A stretch of DNA of 64,000 nucleotides. It comes from Lawsonella clevelandensis (GTDB taxonomy: Bacteria; Actinomycetota; Actinomycetes; Mycobacteriales; Mycobacteriaceae). The stretch lies in NCBI RefSeq assembly GCF_003241315.1, contig NZ_QFOZ01000007.1, positions 9,316-73,315 of the forward strand, given 5' to 3'. Shown here one piece after another: positions 18,493 to 27,196 of the stretch; the stretch's first letter is position 1; each line of letters begins with the position of its first letter. A program made the position numbers and the translations under genes. Below the pieces are notes generated by a model. That model was not told the DNA's origin. It worked only from the letters and a program-made list of their open reading frames with translations, and ran no database searches.

Positions 18493-20124
18493 CTAGCCGA
18501 GGATCTTGGCACCCGGGATAGCATCCAGTAGCCGTTGTGTGTACTCCTGCTGCGGGTGGGCGAACAGTTCGTCTGTTTCTCCCCGCTCCACAATGGCACC
18601 ATTGCGCATAACCACCACATCGTCAGCGATCTGCTTCACCACCGCCAAATCGTGGGTGATGAACACGTAGGTGAGGCCCAGATCCCTCTGCAGCTCATTC
18701 AACAATTCCAGAATCTGCGCCTGCACCAACACATCCAGAGCGGAGACAGCCTCATCACAAATAATGAGCTCCGGCTCCAACACAAGAGCACGAGCAATAG
18801 CGATACGCTGCTGTTGACCACCCGATAATTCCATGGGGTAGCGGCGCAGCATGGACTGGGGTAGTGCCACCCGGTCCATAATCTCACTGACGCGCCGGGC
18901 ACGTGTTTTCTTATCGCCCAAATGGTGGACCTTGAGCGGCTCCTCAATAATGTTGAACACCGACCACATGGGGTCCAGGGTGCCGTAAGGATTCTGGAAC
19001 ACCGGCTGTACGCGCTTGCGGAAGTTCAATTCTGCATCGCGGCGCATCTTACGGATGGGTTTACCCTCATAGGTCACTTCCCCCTCTGTGGGGTCCAGCA
19101 GACCCAGCATCATTTTCGCCAGGGTAGATTTACCGGAGCCGGATTCGCCCACAATGGCGGTGGTGTGCATCTGCTTGATGGACAGGTCCACATTGTTGAC
19201 GGCGGTAAAGTACTCTTTCTTCCACGGCCGGGAACTAGGTAGCAAAAATCGCTTCGTTACACCCTTCACCTGCAGCAGAGTGAGGCCACTATCGGAGGAT
19301 TTGTGGTGTCTGGTCTCGGAGCGCTGCGCTGCCAAACTGGGGGCGGCCGCAATGAGTTTCTTCGTGTAAGGATGCTGTGGGTTAGTAAGGATTTCCCGCG
19401 ACGGCCCCTGCTCCACAATATGCCCATGTTGCATAACGATGACGCGGGTGGCGCGTTCGGCAGCAAGACCCAAATCGTGGGTGATGAGGAGCACCGCGGT
19501 GTCGAGGTTCTCAATGAGCCCCTCCAGGTGGTCCAGGATCTGCTTCTGCACCGTAACGTCCAGGGCAGAGGTGGGTTCGTCGGCGATGAGGAGCGCCGGG
19601 CGGGCATGTAAACCAATGGCGATAAGGGCGCGCTGGCACATGCCGCCGGAGAACTCGTGCGGGTACTGGTTGAAGTGTTTTTCCGGTTCCGGCATGCCGG
19701 CCTCGGCAAGCAGTTCGCAGGCGCGGGCTTTGGCGGCTTTACCTTTAGCGATATGGTTGGCGGCCAGTGCTTCGGTAATCTGTTGGCCGATGGTCCACAC
19801 GGGGTTGAGGTTGGTCATGGGGTCCTGGGGAACCAGGCCAATCTTGCGGCCGCGGATAGCCGACATTTGCTTGTCGCTAGCACCCACCAGCTCTTCGCCT
19901 TGGAAGACGATGGAGCCGCTTGTGACATGCCCGGTGGCGGGCAGGAGGTCAATGATGGCGCGGGCAGTGGTGGATTTACCAGAGCCGGACTCACCCACAA
20001 TGGCGACGGTTTCCCCAGGGTAAATCTGGAAGTTGGCGTCGTGGACGGTGGGTATGGGGTTCTTGCCGGAGCCGAAAGCAATGTTGAGGTCTTTTACCTC
20101 GAGGAGGGGCGTGCGGTTATCCAT
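18493..20124 (-). CDS. dppD: Oligopeptide ABC transporter, fused double ATPase (DppD-DppF)
   Basis: It energises uptake of di-/oligopeptides. Two complete ABC cassettes are fused in 543 residues: each has G-E-S-G-S-G-K-S-T, a signature (F-S-G-G-M-C-Q-R and L-S-G-G-Q-Q-Q-R) and a Walker B (L-L-I-A-D-E-P and L-I-I-C-D-E-A). Note that the second Walker B reads D-E-A instead of D-E-P, which is common in this subfamily. It is the last gene of the operon running from 23694, starting three bases after the permease stop. Confidence 0.93.
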   Translation of the reverse strand: MDNRTPLLEVKDLNIAFGSGKNPIPTVHDANFQIYPGETVAIVGESGSGKSTTARAIIDLLPATGHVTSGSIVFQGEELVGASDKQMSAIRGRKIGLVPQDPMTNLNPVWTIGQQITEALAANHIAKGKAAKARACELLAEAGMPEPEKHFNQYPHEFSGGMCQRALIAIGLHARPALLIADEPTSALDVTVQKQILDHLEGLIENLDTAVLLITHDLGLAAERATRVIVMQHGHIVEQGPSREILTNPQHPYTKKLIAAAPSLAAQRSETRHHKSSDSGLTLLQVKGVTKRFLLPSSRPWKKEYFTAVNNVDLSIKQMHTTAIVGESGSGKSTLAKMMLGLLDPTEGEVTYEGKPIRKMRRDAELNFRKRVQPVFQNPYGTLDPMWSVFNIIEEPLKVHHLGDKKTRARRVSEIMDRVALPQSMLRRYPMELSGGQQQRIAIARALVLEPELIICDEAVSALDVLVQAQILELLNELQRDLGLTYVFITHDLAVVKQIADDVVVMRNGAIVERGETDELFAHPQQEYTQRLLDAIPGAKILG

Positions 20125-20127
20125 GGC

Positions 20128-21096
20128 TTATCCCTTCCGTCCGCGGTGTTGTTCTTTCGGGTCCAGAGCGTCTTTCAGTGCGTCACCGAGCAGGATGAAG
20201 CCCAGGACGGTGAGGGCGAGGGCGAAGGAAGGCCAGAAGAGTGTGAAAGGGGCTTGGCGGAGTGTCTGCTGGGCGACGGAAATGTCGTTACCCCAGCTAA
20301 TAGTGGTGGGGGGAAGACCAATACCGAGGAAGGAGAGCGTCGCTTCCGCCACAATGAACACACCCAGCGAAGTAGTGGCCATGACGATGATGGGGGCCAG
20401 ACAGTTGGGTAACACGTGTGTGAAGAGGATAGACATGCGGGATTTTCCCACCGCCCGCGCGGCCAGCACATAGTCATTGTTTTTTACGGTGATGACGGCG
20501 CCGCGCACCACGCGAGCCATCTGCGACCAGCCGAATACGGACAGCACCAGAATGACGGTGCCGATGTTGCGCTGCGGGAAAAGCTGCATGAGGACGATGC
20601 CGGCGAGCAGTAGGGGAATGGCGAAGAAAATGTCGGTGATGCGGCTCAGTAGCGAGTCCAGGAAACCACCGTAGTAGCCGGCTAGGGCACCCATGAGGAT
20701 ACCGATGAGGGTGACGAAGAATGTTACCGCGATGCCGACGATGACGGAGGCGCGGGCACCGTAGATGACGCGCGCGTAGACGTCGTAGCCTTGCTGGGTG
20801 AAGCCGAAGGGGTGGCCGGGTTTGGCGCCTTCGAGGGAGTTGAGGAGGTCCGCTTCGGCGGGGTCCACGCTGGTGAAGAGGCTGGGGAAGGCCGCTACTA
20901 GGAGGACCAGCAGAATGATGGTGACGGAGATCCAGAAGAGGGGGCGGCGGCGGAGGCGGCGCCAGGCTTCTGTCCACATGCCGGCGGGTGGGGTGTCGGG
21001 CACAGTCTGGTCGACGGTATCGACAATGCCGGCAGCAGTAGTACTGACAGCAGCAGCGGCAGTGGTAGCGGTTGTGGGGGTGTTGTCTTTAGGCAT
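20128..21096 (-). CDS. dppC: Oligopeptide ABC transporter permease (DppC)
   Basis: An inner-membrane permease of 322 residues. It has a cytoplasmic Thr/Ala-rich N-terminus of about 45 residues, a first hydrophobic helix (W-I-S-V-T-I-I-L-L-V-L-L), then the BPD_transp_1 region with the E-A-A-like loop A-A-R-A-V-G-K-S-x-x-x-I-L-F-T-H-V-L-P-N. That loop contacts the ATPase. Its start overlaps the end of dppB by eight bases, showing translational coupling. Confidence 0.93.
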   Translation of the reverse strand: MPKDNTPTTATTAAAAVSTTAAGIVDTVDQTVPDTPPAGMWTEAWRRLRRRPLFWISVTIILLVLLVAAFPSLFTSVDPAEADLLNSLEGAKPGHPFGFTQQGYDVYARVIYGARASVIVGIAVTFFVTLIGILMGALAGYYGGFLDSLLSRITDIFFAIPLLLAGIVLMQLFPQRNIGTVILVLSVFGWSQMARVVRGAVITVKNNDYVLAARAVGKSRMSILFTHVLPNCLAPIIVMATTSLGVFIVAEATLSFLGIGLPPTTISWGNDISVAQQTLRQAPFTLFWPSFALALTVLGFILLGDALKDALDPKEQHRGRKG

Positions 21097-22015
21097 AGCG
21101 GATCCTCGGGTCGAGGGCGGCGTAGAGGAGGTCGATCAGCAGGTTGGCCACCATGTAGATGAGGACCAGGAGGGTCACGATGGAGACCACGGTGGGGGCT
21201 TCACCGAGCATGACGGCGTGGTAGACCAGGCCGCCGATGCCGGGCACGTTGAAGATGCCTTCGGTGACGATGGCGCCGCCCATGAGTCCGGCTAGGTCAG
21301 TGCCGATGAAGGTGACAACCGGTATGAGGGAGTTGCGGAGAATGTGGTGAAAGATCACTCTGGGGCGGCTGAGGCCTTTGGCGGTGGCGGTGCGCACGTA
21401 GTCAGCCTCCATCACTTCAGAAACACTGGAGCGGGTGAGACGTAACACGTAGGCGAAGGACACCATGCCCAGCACGAAGGCGGGGAGAAGGAGGTTGACG
21501 AAGCTGGGGTTTCCTCCCACGGTGGGTGGTACTACGCCCCATTTGATGCCGAAGAGGTAGCGGGCTACGAAGCCGAGGACGAAGGTGGGGACGGCGATGA
21601 TGATGAGGGAGAGCACCAGGAGGGTGGAGTCGAACCAGCCGCCTTTTTTCAGTCCCGCTATTACGCCGAAGCCAATGCCGAAAACTGTTTCGATGACGAG
21701 TGCCATGAGGGCCAGTTCCACGGTGATGGGGAAGGCGCGGGAGATTTCATCAATGACGGGGCGGCCGCTGAAGGTGGTGCCGAAGTCCCCGGTGAAGATG
21801 CCTTTCAGGTAGAGCCCGTACTGGACGATGAACGGGTCGTTCAGGTGGTATTGGTCGCGGAGGGCTTTGACCAGCTCGGGGGTGAGGGGCTTGTCGCCGG
21901 CGAGGGCAGCTACTGGGTCGCCGGGGGTGAGGAACACCATGGCGTAGATGAGGAGGGTGGCGCCGAAGAAGACGGGGATCATTTGCCCGATGCGTTTAAC
22001 GATGTACCAGCCCAT
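21089..22015 (-). CDS. dppB: Oligopeptide ABC transporter permease (DppB)
   Basis: It forms the channel with DppC. ATG 22015 has AAGGAGA six to eight bases upstream, overlapping the end of the binding-protein gene; the longer open frame to 22135 only reads through that gene. The 308-residue protein begins M-G-W-Y-I-V-K-R-I-G-Q-M, typical of DppB, with six membrane segments and the coupling loop R-T-A-T-A-K-G-L-S-R-P-R-V-I-F-H-H. Confidence 0.93.
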   Translation of the reverse strand: MGWYIVKRIGQMIPVFFGATLLIYAMVFLTPGDPVAALAGDKPLTPELVKALRDQYHLNDPFIVQYGLYLKGIFTGDFGTTFSGRPVIDEISRAFPITVELALMALVIETVFGIGFGVIAGLKKGGWFDSTLLVLSLIIIAVPTFVLGFVARYLFGIKWGVVPPTVGGNPSFVNLLLPAFVLGMVSFAYVLRLTRSSVSEVMEADYVRTATAKGLSRPRVIFHHILRNSLIPVVTFIGTDLAGLMGGAIVTEGIFNVPGIGGLVYHAVMLGEAPTVVSIVTLLVLIYMVANLLIDLLYAALDPRIRYA

Positions 22016-22017
22016 GT

Positions 22018-23694
22018 TTATTTCTCCTTGACGGGTGTGGGCTTTTCGATAAGCGTGTAGTTGGGGTAGCCATTCCACATGATGTGGACACCTTTCAGCT
22101 CGGGGTTCCAGGCGGTGGAGGCGTTGGGATACCACAGGGGAATAGCTGGGAGGTCCCGCATGAGGATGGCTTGGGCTTTGCGGTAGAACTTCTTTGATTC
22201 GTTGATGGAGGACGCGGCCGCGGCCTGGGAGATGAGCTTATCGAATGCGGGGGAGGAGTAGTTGCCGTCGTTGGAGGAGGCGCCCGTCATGTAGAGGGGT
22301 TGGAGGAAGTTGTAGACGGAGGGGTAGTCGCCTGCCCAGCCGGAGCGGAAGGCGATCTTAATGGTGCGTTGGGTGATTTCGTCGCGGAACTGTTTGAAGG
22401 TGGGGTAGGCCTTGCCATAGGCGGTGATCCCCAACACTTGGTGGAGGTTGTTACAGACAGCATCGACCCACTGCTGGTTGCCACCGTCGGCATTGTAGCC
22501 AATCTGGAAAGTGTCATTCCAGGGTTTTATGCTGTTGGCTTGCTTCCAGAGTTTCCGGGCTTTGTCCGGGTTGTAGGTGAGGACGTCATTGCCAGGCACA
22601 TTGAGGTCAACATCGCCCAGGGTGGGGGAGGTGAATTCTTTGGCGGGGGTGCGGGTGCCGAAGAAGATTTTGTCCGTAATGAGTGGGCGGTTGATGGACA
22701 TGGAGATGGCGGCGCGGCGCAGGCGGCCTTCTTCACCTTGGAAGTGGGGGAGCCATTCGGGGATGACGAAGGCACTGGAGCTGGCGGTGGGTTTGTTGTT
22801 GTAGCTGGTGGGGAAGTCGGTTTGGAAGTTCGGTAGGGCGGTGGAGCCGACGGTGTTGCCGATGGTATCGAGTTGGCCGCCGAGGAGGTCTGCGTAGGCG
22901 GTGTCGAGGCTGGTGTAGAAGATCCACCAGATACCTTTGTTGTGGGGGGTGAGGTCGCCTTTGTAGCGGGGGTTTACTTCTGCGAGGACACGGTCGTTAT
23001 GAAGCCAAGCTTTACCGTCTACCAGCTTGTATGGGCCATTGCCGATGGGATGTTCGCCGAAAGACTTTATGTCTTTGTAGGCGATGCGGGGCAGTGGCAT
23101 ATAGGGAATATGTCCGAGGCGGAGTGGGAAACCTGCCTCTGGCTGGTTGAGAGTAACGGTAAAGCTCAGCGGGCTTGTGACGGTGAGGCCGCGCATATGA
23201 CAATCGGTGTTGTCTTCGGGGATGACGTCCTCGTAGCCGTCAATGGTGCTGAAGAAACTCTGGTTGAGTTGCATGTTTTTACCGCACGCACCATAGTTCC
23301 AGGCGTCTACATAGCTTTGCGCGGTCACGGGTTCACCGTTGCTGAAGGTCCAGCCGGGTTTCAGAGTGATGGTGAACTTAGTGGAGTTGCTGTTCGCCTT
23401 AATAGACTTGGCGTGGGCCAGCACCATTTTCCCGTCGTTGTCGTAGCGGATAAGGCCGCTGAAGAGGTAGAGGAGAATGTCCCCGCCGCCTACTTCGTTT
23501 GTGTTGGTGGGAATGAGGGGGTGTTGTGGTTCGGACCCGTAGACGCGAATGACACCGGCGGGGGTGGCGTTATTGTCGTTGCCGCAGCCGGTGAGGGTAG
23601 TGAGGCTTCCGGCGAGGAGGAGTGCGCTGGCGCCAGCGGCAAGGGTACGGCGGAGTCGCCGTGAGGGCAGTGGCAAGGAGTGGGCATTGGTCAT
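22018..23694 (-). CDS. dppA: Oligopeptide-binding lipoprotein (SBP family 5, DppA/OppA)
   Basis: First gene of the peptide importer operon. The 558-residue protein has a Lol-type/Lgt lipobox L-T-G-C near residue 36, so it is anchored outside the membrane. The mature part follows the SBP_bac_5 layout: R-V-Y-G-S-E-P-Q-H-P-L, K-P-G-W-T-F-S-N-G-E-P-V-T-A near 110, then P-L-R-L-G and G-N-G-P-Y-K-L. It binds peptides and delivers them to DppBC. No gene lies between its start and 23921; that 227-bp gap holds its promoter. Confidence 0.93.
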   Translation of the reverse strand: MTNAHSLPLPSRRLRRTLAAGASALLLAGSLTTLTGCGNDNNATPAGVIRVYGSEPQHPLIPTNTNEVGGGDILLYLFSGLIRYDNDGKMVLAHAKSIKANSNSTKFTITLKPGWTFSNGEPVTAQSYVDAWNYGACGKNMQLNQSFFSTIDGYEDVIPEDNTDCHMRGLTVTSPLSFTVTLNQPEAGFPLRLGHIPYMPLPRIAYKDIKSFGEHPIGNGPYKLVDGKAWLHNDRVLAEVNPRYKGDLTPHNKGIWWIFYTSLDTAYADLLGGQLDTIGNTVGSTALPNFQTDFPTSYNNKPTASSSAFVIPEWLPHFQGEEGRLRRAAISMSINRPLITDKIFFGTRTPAKEFTSPTLGDVDLNVPGNDVLTYNPDKARKLWKQANSIKPWNDTFQIGYNADGGNQQWVDAVCNNLHQVLGITAYGKAYPTFKQFRDEITQRTIKIAFRSGWAGDYPSVYNFLQPLYMTGASSNDGNYSSPAFDKLISQAAAASSINESKKFYRKAQAILMRDLPAIPLWYPNASTAWNPELKGVHIMWNGYPNYTLIEKPTPVKEK

Positions 23695-23921
23695 GTCCGG
23701 GATCCTTATGGGTATGCGACAGTGCTACGTAATTATTGAGTTACTGAGTTAGTGGCGGTGGCGTCGTGTTAGCGCTATGCGGCAGCAACAGAACAGCAGC
23801 AGAATAGTGTCAGTATCACGCCAATGCAGCATCAATGCAGTATTGAGTAACCGCGGTGTTCAGTAAATAGCAAATAGTAAACAGGGTCGGGGTTAATAGG
23901 GGCTGGAGGTACGGCTAGGGG

Positions 23922-24890
23922 CTAGAGGGAAGAGTGTGTGCTCTTCCAGTCTTTCCACATTTGCTCAAGGGTGGCGGCAATGTGGGCTTGGCCGTTAACG
24001 GTGGGCCCCATGGGGTAGGAGGCCTCGGGTACACCACTAAACGTGGTGAAGCGCATGCCAGGGGCACCACAAGCGGAACGAACAGCAAGGTTCTTTGATA
24101 CAACCAAAGAGTAAATACCGGCTGTGCGGGCTGCCTGGCGGATAGTGCGGTTAAGTTTATCGTAGATCGTATTGTAGAAATCGCGATCTCGTGGGGGAAT
24201 AAAAGCGCCGTCCCAACATGTATTTGTGCCGTTGAAGATGGGCATATAACCGATGGCAACAACAAGAGCATTCCCGCCGGCGTGGGCTTTCGCTGCGGTG
24301 TATAGGGCAGCGAGATGGCTTTCTAGACCATCGAATTTTTCCAGAGTGGACTTCTCGTAGCGATCTCGGCAGGGGCCGCCGGTCAGTTCTGTCAGTTTTC
24401 CGGACGCCATACTAGCATACTGTTTGCCCCAGGACGCGGCGCACTTGGAGAAGAGGGAGGTGGGGCCAGCGCCAACAATATCGCGTAATCCTAGTTGGAT
24501 AGTGATAAGGCGGGTTTTCTTGTTGATAGCTTTAATTTGGGGAGAGTTGGGGGAGTTTCCGAAGCCAGCTGGTTGCGTCCACTGGAAGTTTTTACTGGTG
24601 GCGTTGTAGCAGGCAGCTTCGTTAAGCTGCAGGCCGGTTCCGGACGCTGTGATGGCAGGGTAGTCCTTTTTGTTGCGTCCGCAGAGGTTTTTTTCTGGAT
24701 GGAACCAGGAGCCTGCCACAGTGGCGGAGTCTCCAATAGCCGCATAGTTGTAGGGGCTAGTGGGGGCAGTACCAGTATCGTCGCCTGAGGTGGGAGTAGT
24801 GGGGTCGGCGACGGCTTGCGGGGTGAGGGCAAGGCTGGCAGTAAGAATGGTGCTGGCAGTTAGGCCGGCGAAAACTCGTGCGGGTTTCAT
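23922..24890 (-). CDS. Secreted SGNH-like protein with substituted catalytic residues
   Basis: This paralogue of the hydrolases at 16.8 and 25.0 kb has a signal peptide (to A-V-A-D) and block I A-I-G-D-S-A with the serine (residue 58 counted from the upstream ATG 24899). Block III reads Q-L-G-L-R-D, so the oxyanion Asn is Arg, and the block V position reads Y-P-M-G-P-T, with Gly instead of the catalytic His. A later A-H-I is not at the usual spacing. The cysteine framework is kept, so the fold is likely intact and the activity doubtful. I prefer ATG 24890, nine bases after AAGGG, over 24899. Confidence 0.8.
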   Translation of the reverse strand: MKPARVFAGLTASTILTASLALTPQAVADPTTPTSGDDTGTAPTSPYNYAAIGDSATVAGSWFHPEKNLCGRNKKDYPAITASGTGLQLNEAACYNATSKNFQWTQPAGFGNSPNSPQIKAINKKTRLITIQLGLRDIVGAGPTSLFSKCAASWGKQYASMASGKLTELTGGPCRDRYEKSTLEKFDGLESHLAALYTAAKAHAGGNALVVAIGYMPIFNGTNTCWDGAFIPPRDRDFYNTIYDKLNRTIRQAARTAGIYSLVVSKNLAVRSACGAPGMRFTTFSGVPEASYPMGPTVNGQAHIAATLEQMWKDWKSTHSSL

Positions 24891-25047
24891 CCGGGGCATC
24901 CCTTCTAGAGTGCTCTATACGCTGATAGGGAGATTCATACGTGCCGTAGTGCTTGTGCCTGGTGCATTGCAATACAGGAGATAGCACTGCATGAAATATC
25001 AACGTGTTGCATTATTAATCCATACTACCTGTTAGAAAAGCTGGTAT

Positions 25048-26097
25048 CTATTCACGAGGAGCTATGTCACTGCTTGTTAACCGCGAATGACGTGGGTATT
25101 TAGATAGATAGATTTTGCTTACAGCGTATGCAGTAGTGACAGCCGCCGCGAAAGTGGGGTGCATAGGATAAGTAACTTCTGGGAAACCAGTGGAGCTTGC
25201 CCAACGGAGGAAAGGAAGCCCACACGTTGAAGTAAGACGTATCTGGTGGTCTCCGGGAATATAGGAATACACATGGGCTTTGTGTGCAGCAAGACGAACT
25301 GCCCGGTTGATTCCCTTGAATACATGGTTAATGTAGGCGCGGTCAGCAGGCCCAATGAGAACATTGTCCCAGCAGGGTCCACCGGGGGTAAACATTTCCG
25401 CATAGCCGATGGCTATGACCATGCCATTGGGGGAAATGCGTTCTTTAGCGTCGCGGTAGATACCTTCCAATTCCAGGGGAAGAAACGCAATGAGGGAACG
25501 GTATGTTTTATCAATACGATCCTGGCAGGCACTGTGGCGGCGGTTAGTGTTCGTGTAGGCAGCGGCGAAACATTCCCGGACAAGTTTCATGTGGTATGCC
25601 AGCATTATGTCATTAAGGCCCAGGTTAATGGTGGCTAAGGCAGTGTGCTTGTTGAGTTTGTCGCGGTAGGCGGCTTTCACCGTGACATGCGTGCCTTTTA
25701 CTCGGGAGGGGTACCAGTAGCCGGATCCAGTAGCACCAATGCAGGCCGGTTCCACTAGCGGTAAACCAGTTGTGGCGGCAACTAGGTGGGGGTAGTCGAC
25801 GACGTTACGGATACACGGTTCCCAGAGGTCAGCAGGGTCAAAAGAGGCTGTTGTGTAGGAATCGCCAATAGCCACATAGTGCGGAGTATGACGGGATACC
25901 GCTAGAGCATCTAGATCCGTGGAAGCATCCTTCTGGGGCAGGGCTGACTGGGAATCGGCAGGTACAATAAGCCCCATCATGCCCAACAGCTCATTAGCAG
26001 CAGCGACAGCTTCACGCTCAGCTACTCGAGCACGGTATGCAGTCCAATCGCGAATAATAAACGAGTACCGGCGAGTCTGCGGCACAATCATTGGCAC
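25048..26097 (-). CDS. SGNH-family hydrolase, 5' end apparently truncated
   Basis: The catalytic blocks are intact: A-I-G-D-S-Y (S80 counted from GTG 26097), N-L-G-L-N-D, and Y-P-M-H-P-T with the His. The disulfide cysteines match the paralogues. What is missing is a normal start: the same frame runs 17 codons further up as a hydrophobic segment (I-P-S-W-G-G-P-L-V-A-V-L-W-L-V-V) and then meets a TAG at 26149, which is the stop of the island gene upstream. No ribosome-binding site precedes any start here. The gene was probably cut by the insertion of the 26.1-28.0 kb element; expression is uncertain. Confidence 0.72.
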   Translation of the reverse strand: MPMIVPQTRRYSFIIRDWTAYRARVAEREAVAAANELLGMMGLIVPADSQSALPQKDASTDLDALAVSRHTPHYVAIGDSYTTASFDPADLWEPCIRNVVDYPHLVAATTGLPLVEPACIGATGSGYWYPSRVKGTHVTVKAAYRDKLNKHTALATINLGLNDIMLAYHMKLVRECFAAAYTNTNRRHSACQDRIDKTYRSLIAFLPLELEGIYRDAKERISPNGMVIAIGYAEMFTPGGPCWDNVLIGPADRAYINHVFKGINRAVRLAAHKAHVYSYIPGDHQIRLTSTCGLPFLRWASSTGFPEVTYPMHPTFAAAVTTAYAVSKIYLSKYPRHSRLTSSDIAPRE

Positions 26098-26148
26098 AAC
26101 AAGCCATAGAACAGCAACAAGTGGGCCTCCCCACGACGGAATCGCAGC

Positions 26149-26316
26149 CTAGAAAAATCGGGCTACCAGCAAATACAGCAGCGACGACCAAAACAGACGC
26201 ACAAAACGCCACACACCAAGAAATAGCAAACCAATGCCGCGACCAAGCAGCCACGCAATAGGATTTTGCCGCTTACCTTCTTCTGACTTAGCTTCAAGTT
26301 CTTCAGCAGTAAACAT
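26149..26316 (-). CDS. Small single-pass membrane protein of the island
   Basis: A 55-residue protein starting at ATG 26316 with AAGGAGA six bases upstream. A charged N-terminal half (T-A-E-E-L-E-A-K-S-E-E-G-K-R) is followed by a hydrophobic helix (G-I-G-L-L-F-L-G-V-W-R-F-V-R-L-F-W-S) and an aromatic end. Small hydrophobic proteins are common in tiny replicons and filamentous phages, but no family can be assigned. It lies 75 bases after the 114-residue gene, probably in one transcript. Its stop abuts, in the same frame, the truncated SGNH hydrolase gene. Confidence 0.6.
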   Translation of the reverse strand: MFTAEELEAKSEEGKRQNPIAWLLGRGIGLLFLGVWRFVRLFWSSLLYLLVARFF

Positions 26317-26391
26317 ATCAGTTCTCCTTACTAGAACATTGCAGTAGGGGGCCAGTACAGTGCTGACCCCCACACATCATTATTTAGTTAT

Positions 26392-26736
26392 TCAGTCGAC
26401 GGATACAGGAATCAACGTCTGGGCCTCGATAGACATGCCAGGACACCCATTAATCGAGAATTGGTTAACCCACACGCGGCCATACACCTCATAAACAGAG
26501 AACCGCTCAAGATCGATCGGCTCCTCCAGGGAGAGGTAAACATCACCACGCATCTTGTCGTTCCTGGTAACATCCCATGCTTGCAACGCGAACACCGAGT
26601 ACAGGGCCTTACCAGTCTCAGACATCACCGGCTCACCATTACGAGCCTTCGGCTTCAACTCGTCCGCAGGCTTATTACCCAACGACATGAACTTCACCTT
26701 AGAATTCAGCGACTCAGCTACAACCTCGAGTTTCAT
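26392..26736 (-). CDS. Small hypothetical protein of the island (possible ssDNA-binding role)
   Basis: A 114-residue protein with a very good ribosome-binding site (GTAAGGAGAATCTA then ATG 26736). It has a mixed beta-rich look (alternating V-K-F-M-S-L, A-L-Y-S-V-F-A-L-Q-A-W, R-V-W-V-N-Q-F-S-I) without signal peptide or membrane helix. By position beside a Rep and an origin-like hairpin it could be a single-strand-binding or copy-control protein. That is inference from context only; I do not recognise the sequence. Confidence 0.6.
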   Translation of the reverse strand: MKLEVVAESLNSKVKFMSLGNKPADELKPKARNGEPVMSETGKALYSVFALQAWDVTRNDKMRGDVYLSLEEPIDLERFSVYEVYGRVWVNQFSINGCPGMSIEAQTLIPVSVD

Positions 26737-26917
26737 TAGATTCTCCTTACTCAGTTCTCCAAAGTCCAGGACCTGCGGTGAATGCGGAGAACTGAAAACA
26801 TCCACCGCAAGTCAATAAACGAATATCGCATCCGTTCACTTTGTTCTCTAAAACATACTAGGGCAGAAATCAACCCAGCAAATTACGCTTAGAGAGAAAA
26901 AAGATTTTCGAATCAGC

Positions 26918-26968
26918 AAACTATTCCAAACTATTCCAATAGGGGGTACGGACCGGTCGTACCCCCTA
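26918..26968. other. Origin-like hairpin with tandem decamer
   Basis: Two head-to-tail copies of AAACTATTCC (26918-26937) adjoin a perfect 11-bp stem TAGGGGGTACG (26940-26950) pairing with 26958-26968 around the 7-base loop GACCGGT. Short direct repeats beside a GC-rich hairpin are how Rep-binding iterons and nick hairpins are arranged in rolling-circle replicons with CRESS-type Rep. A second small hairpin (CGCGAG, CAAG loop, CTCGCG) follows at 26981-26996. No T tract follows the main stem, so a terminator is less likely. The remainder of the 26737-27185 gap has no open frame of note. Confidence 0.6.
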
Positions 26969-27083
26969 GGACCCCCGACCGCGCGAGCAAGCTCGCGAAT
27001 TTTCGGGCCATCTTGGAACGGTAAATATTAGATTGTTCTTGTTACTGAACTAAACCGGCCACAAGTAAAGCCAGTATTCACTA

Positions 27084-27196
27084 CACAGCGGGCCGCTTCC
27101 TTCACCTATCTAGCTGCACAACAAGGGGGGCATGAAAGAGAAAGCAAAGGGCACAGAACACGGCGGGCCGATTCGCTAACTTATATTAGCTGCACA
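27084..27196. repeat. Imperfect 37/38-bp direct repeat
   Basis: Copy 1 (27084-27120) and copy 2 (27159-27196) share the ends CACRGCGGGCCG and AGCTGCACA with a similar middle (TTC-N-CTATT-like). They are 38 bases apart, and copy 2 overlaps the last codons of the Rep fragment. They may be protein-binding or replication repeats, or a scar of recombination. Confidence 0.55.

Noticed and set aside
26940..26968. The 11-bp hairpin as a terminator for the Rep gene
   Set aside because: No T tract follows in either direction and the stem sits about 220 bases beyond the Rep stop, next to tandem repeats.
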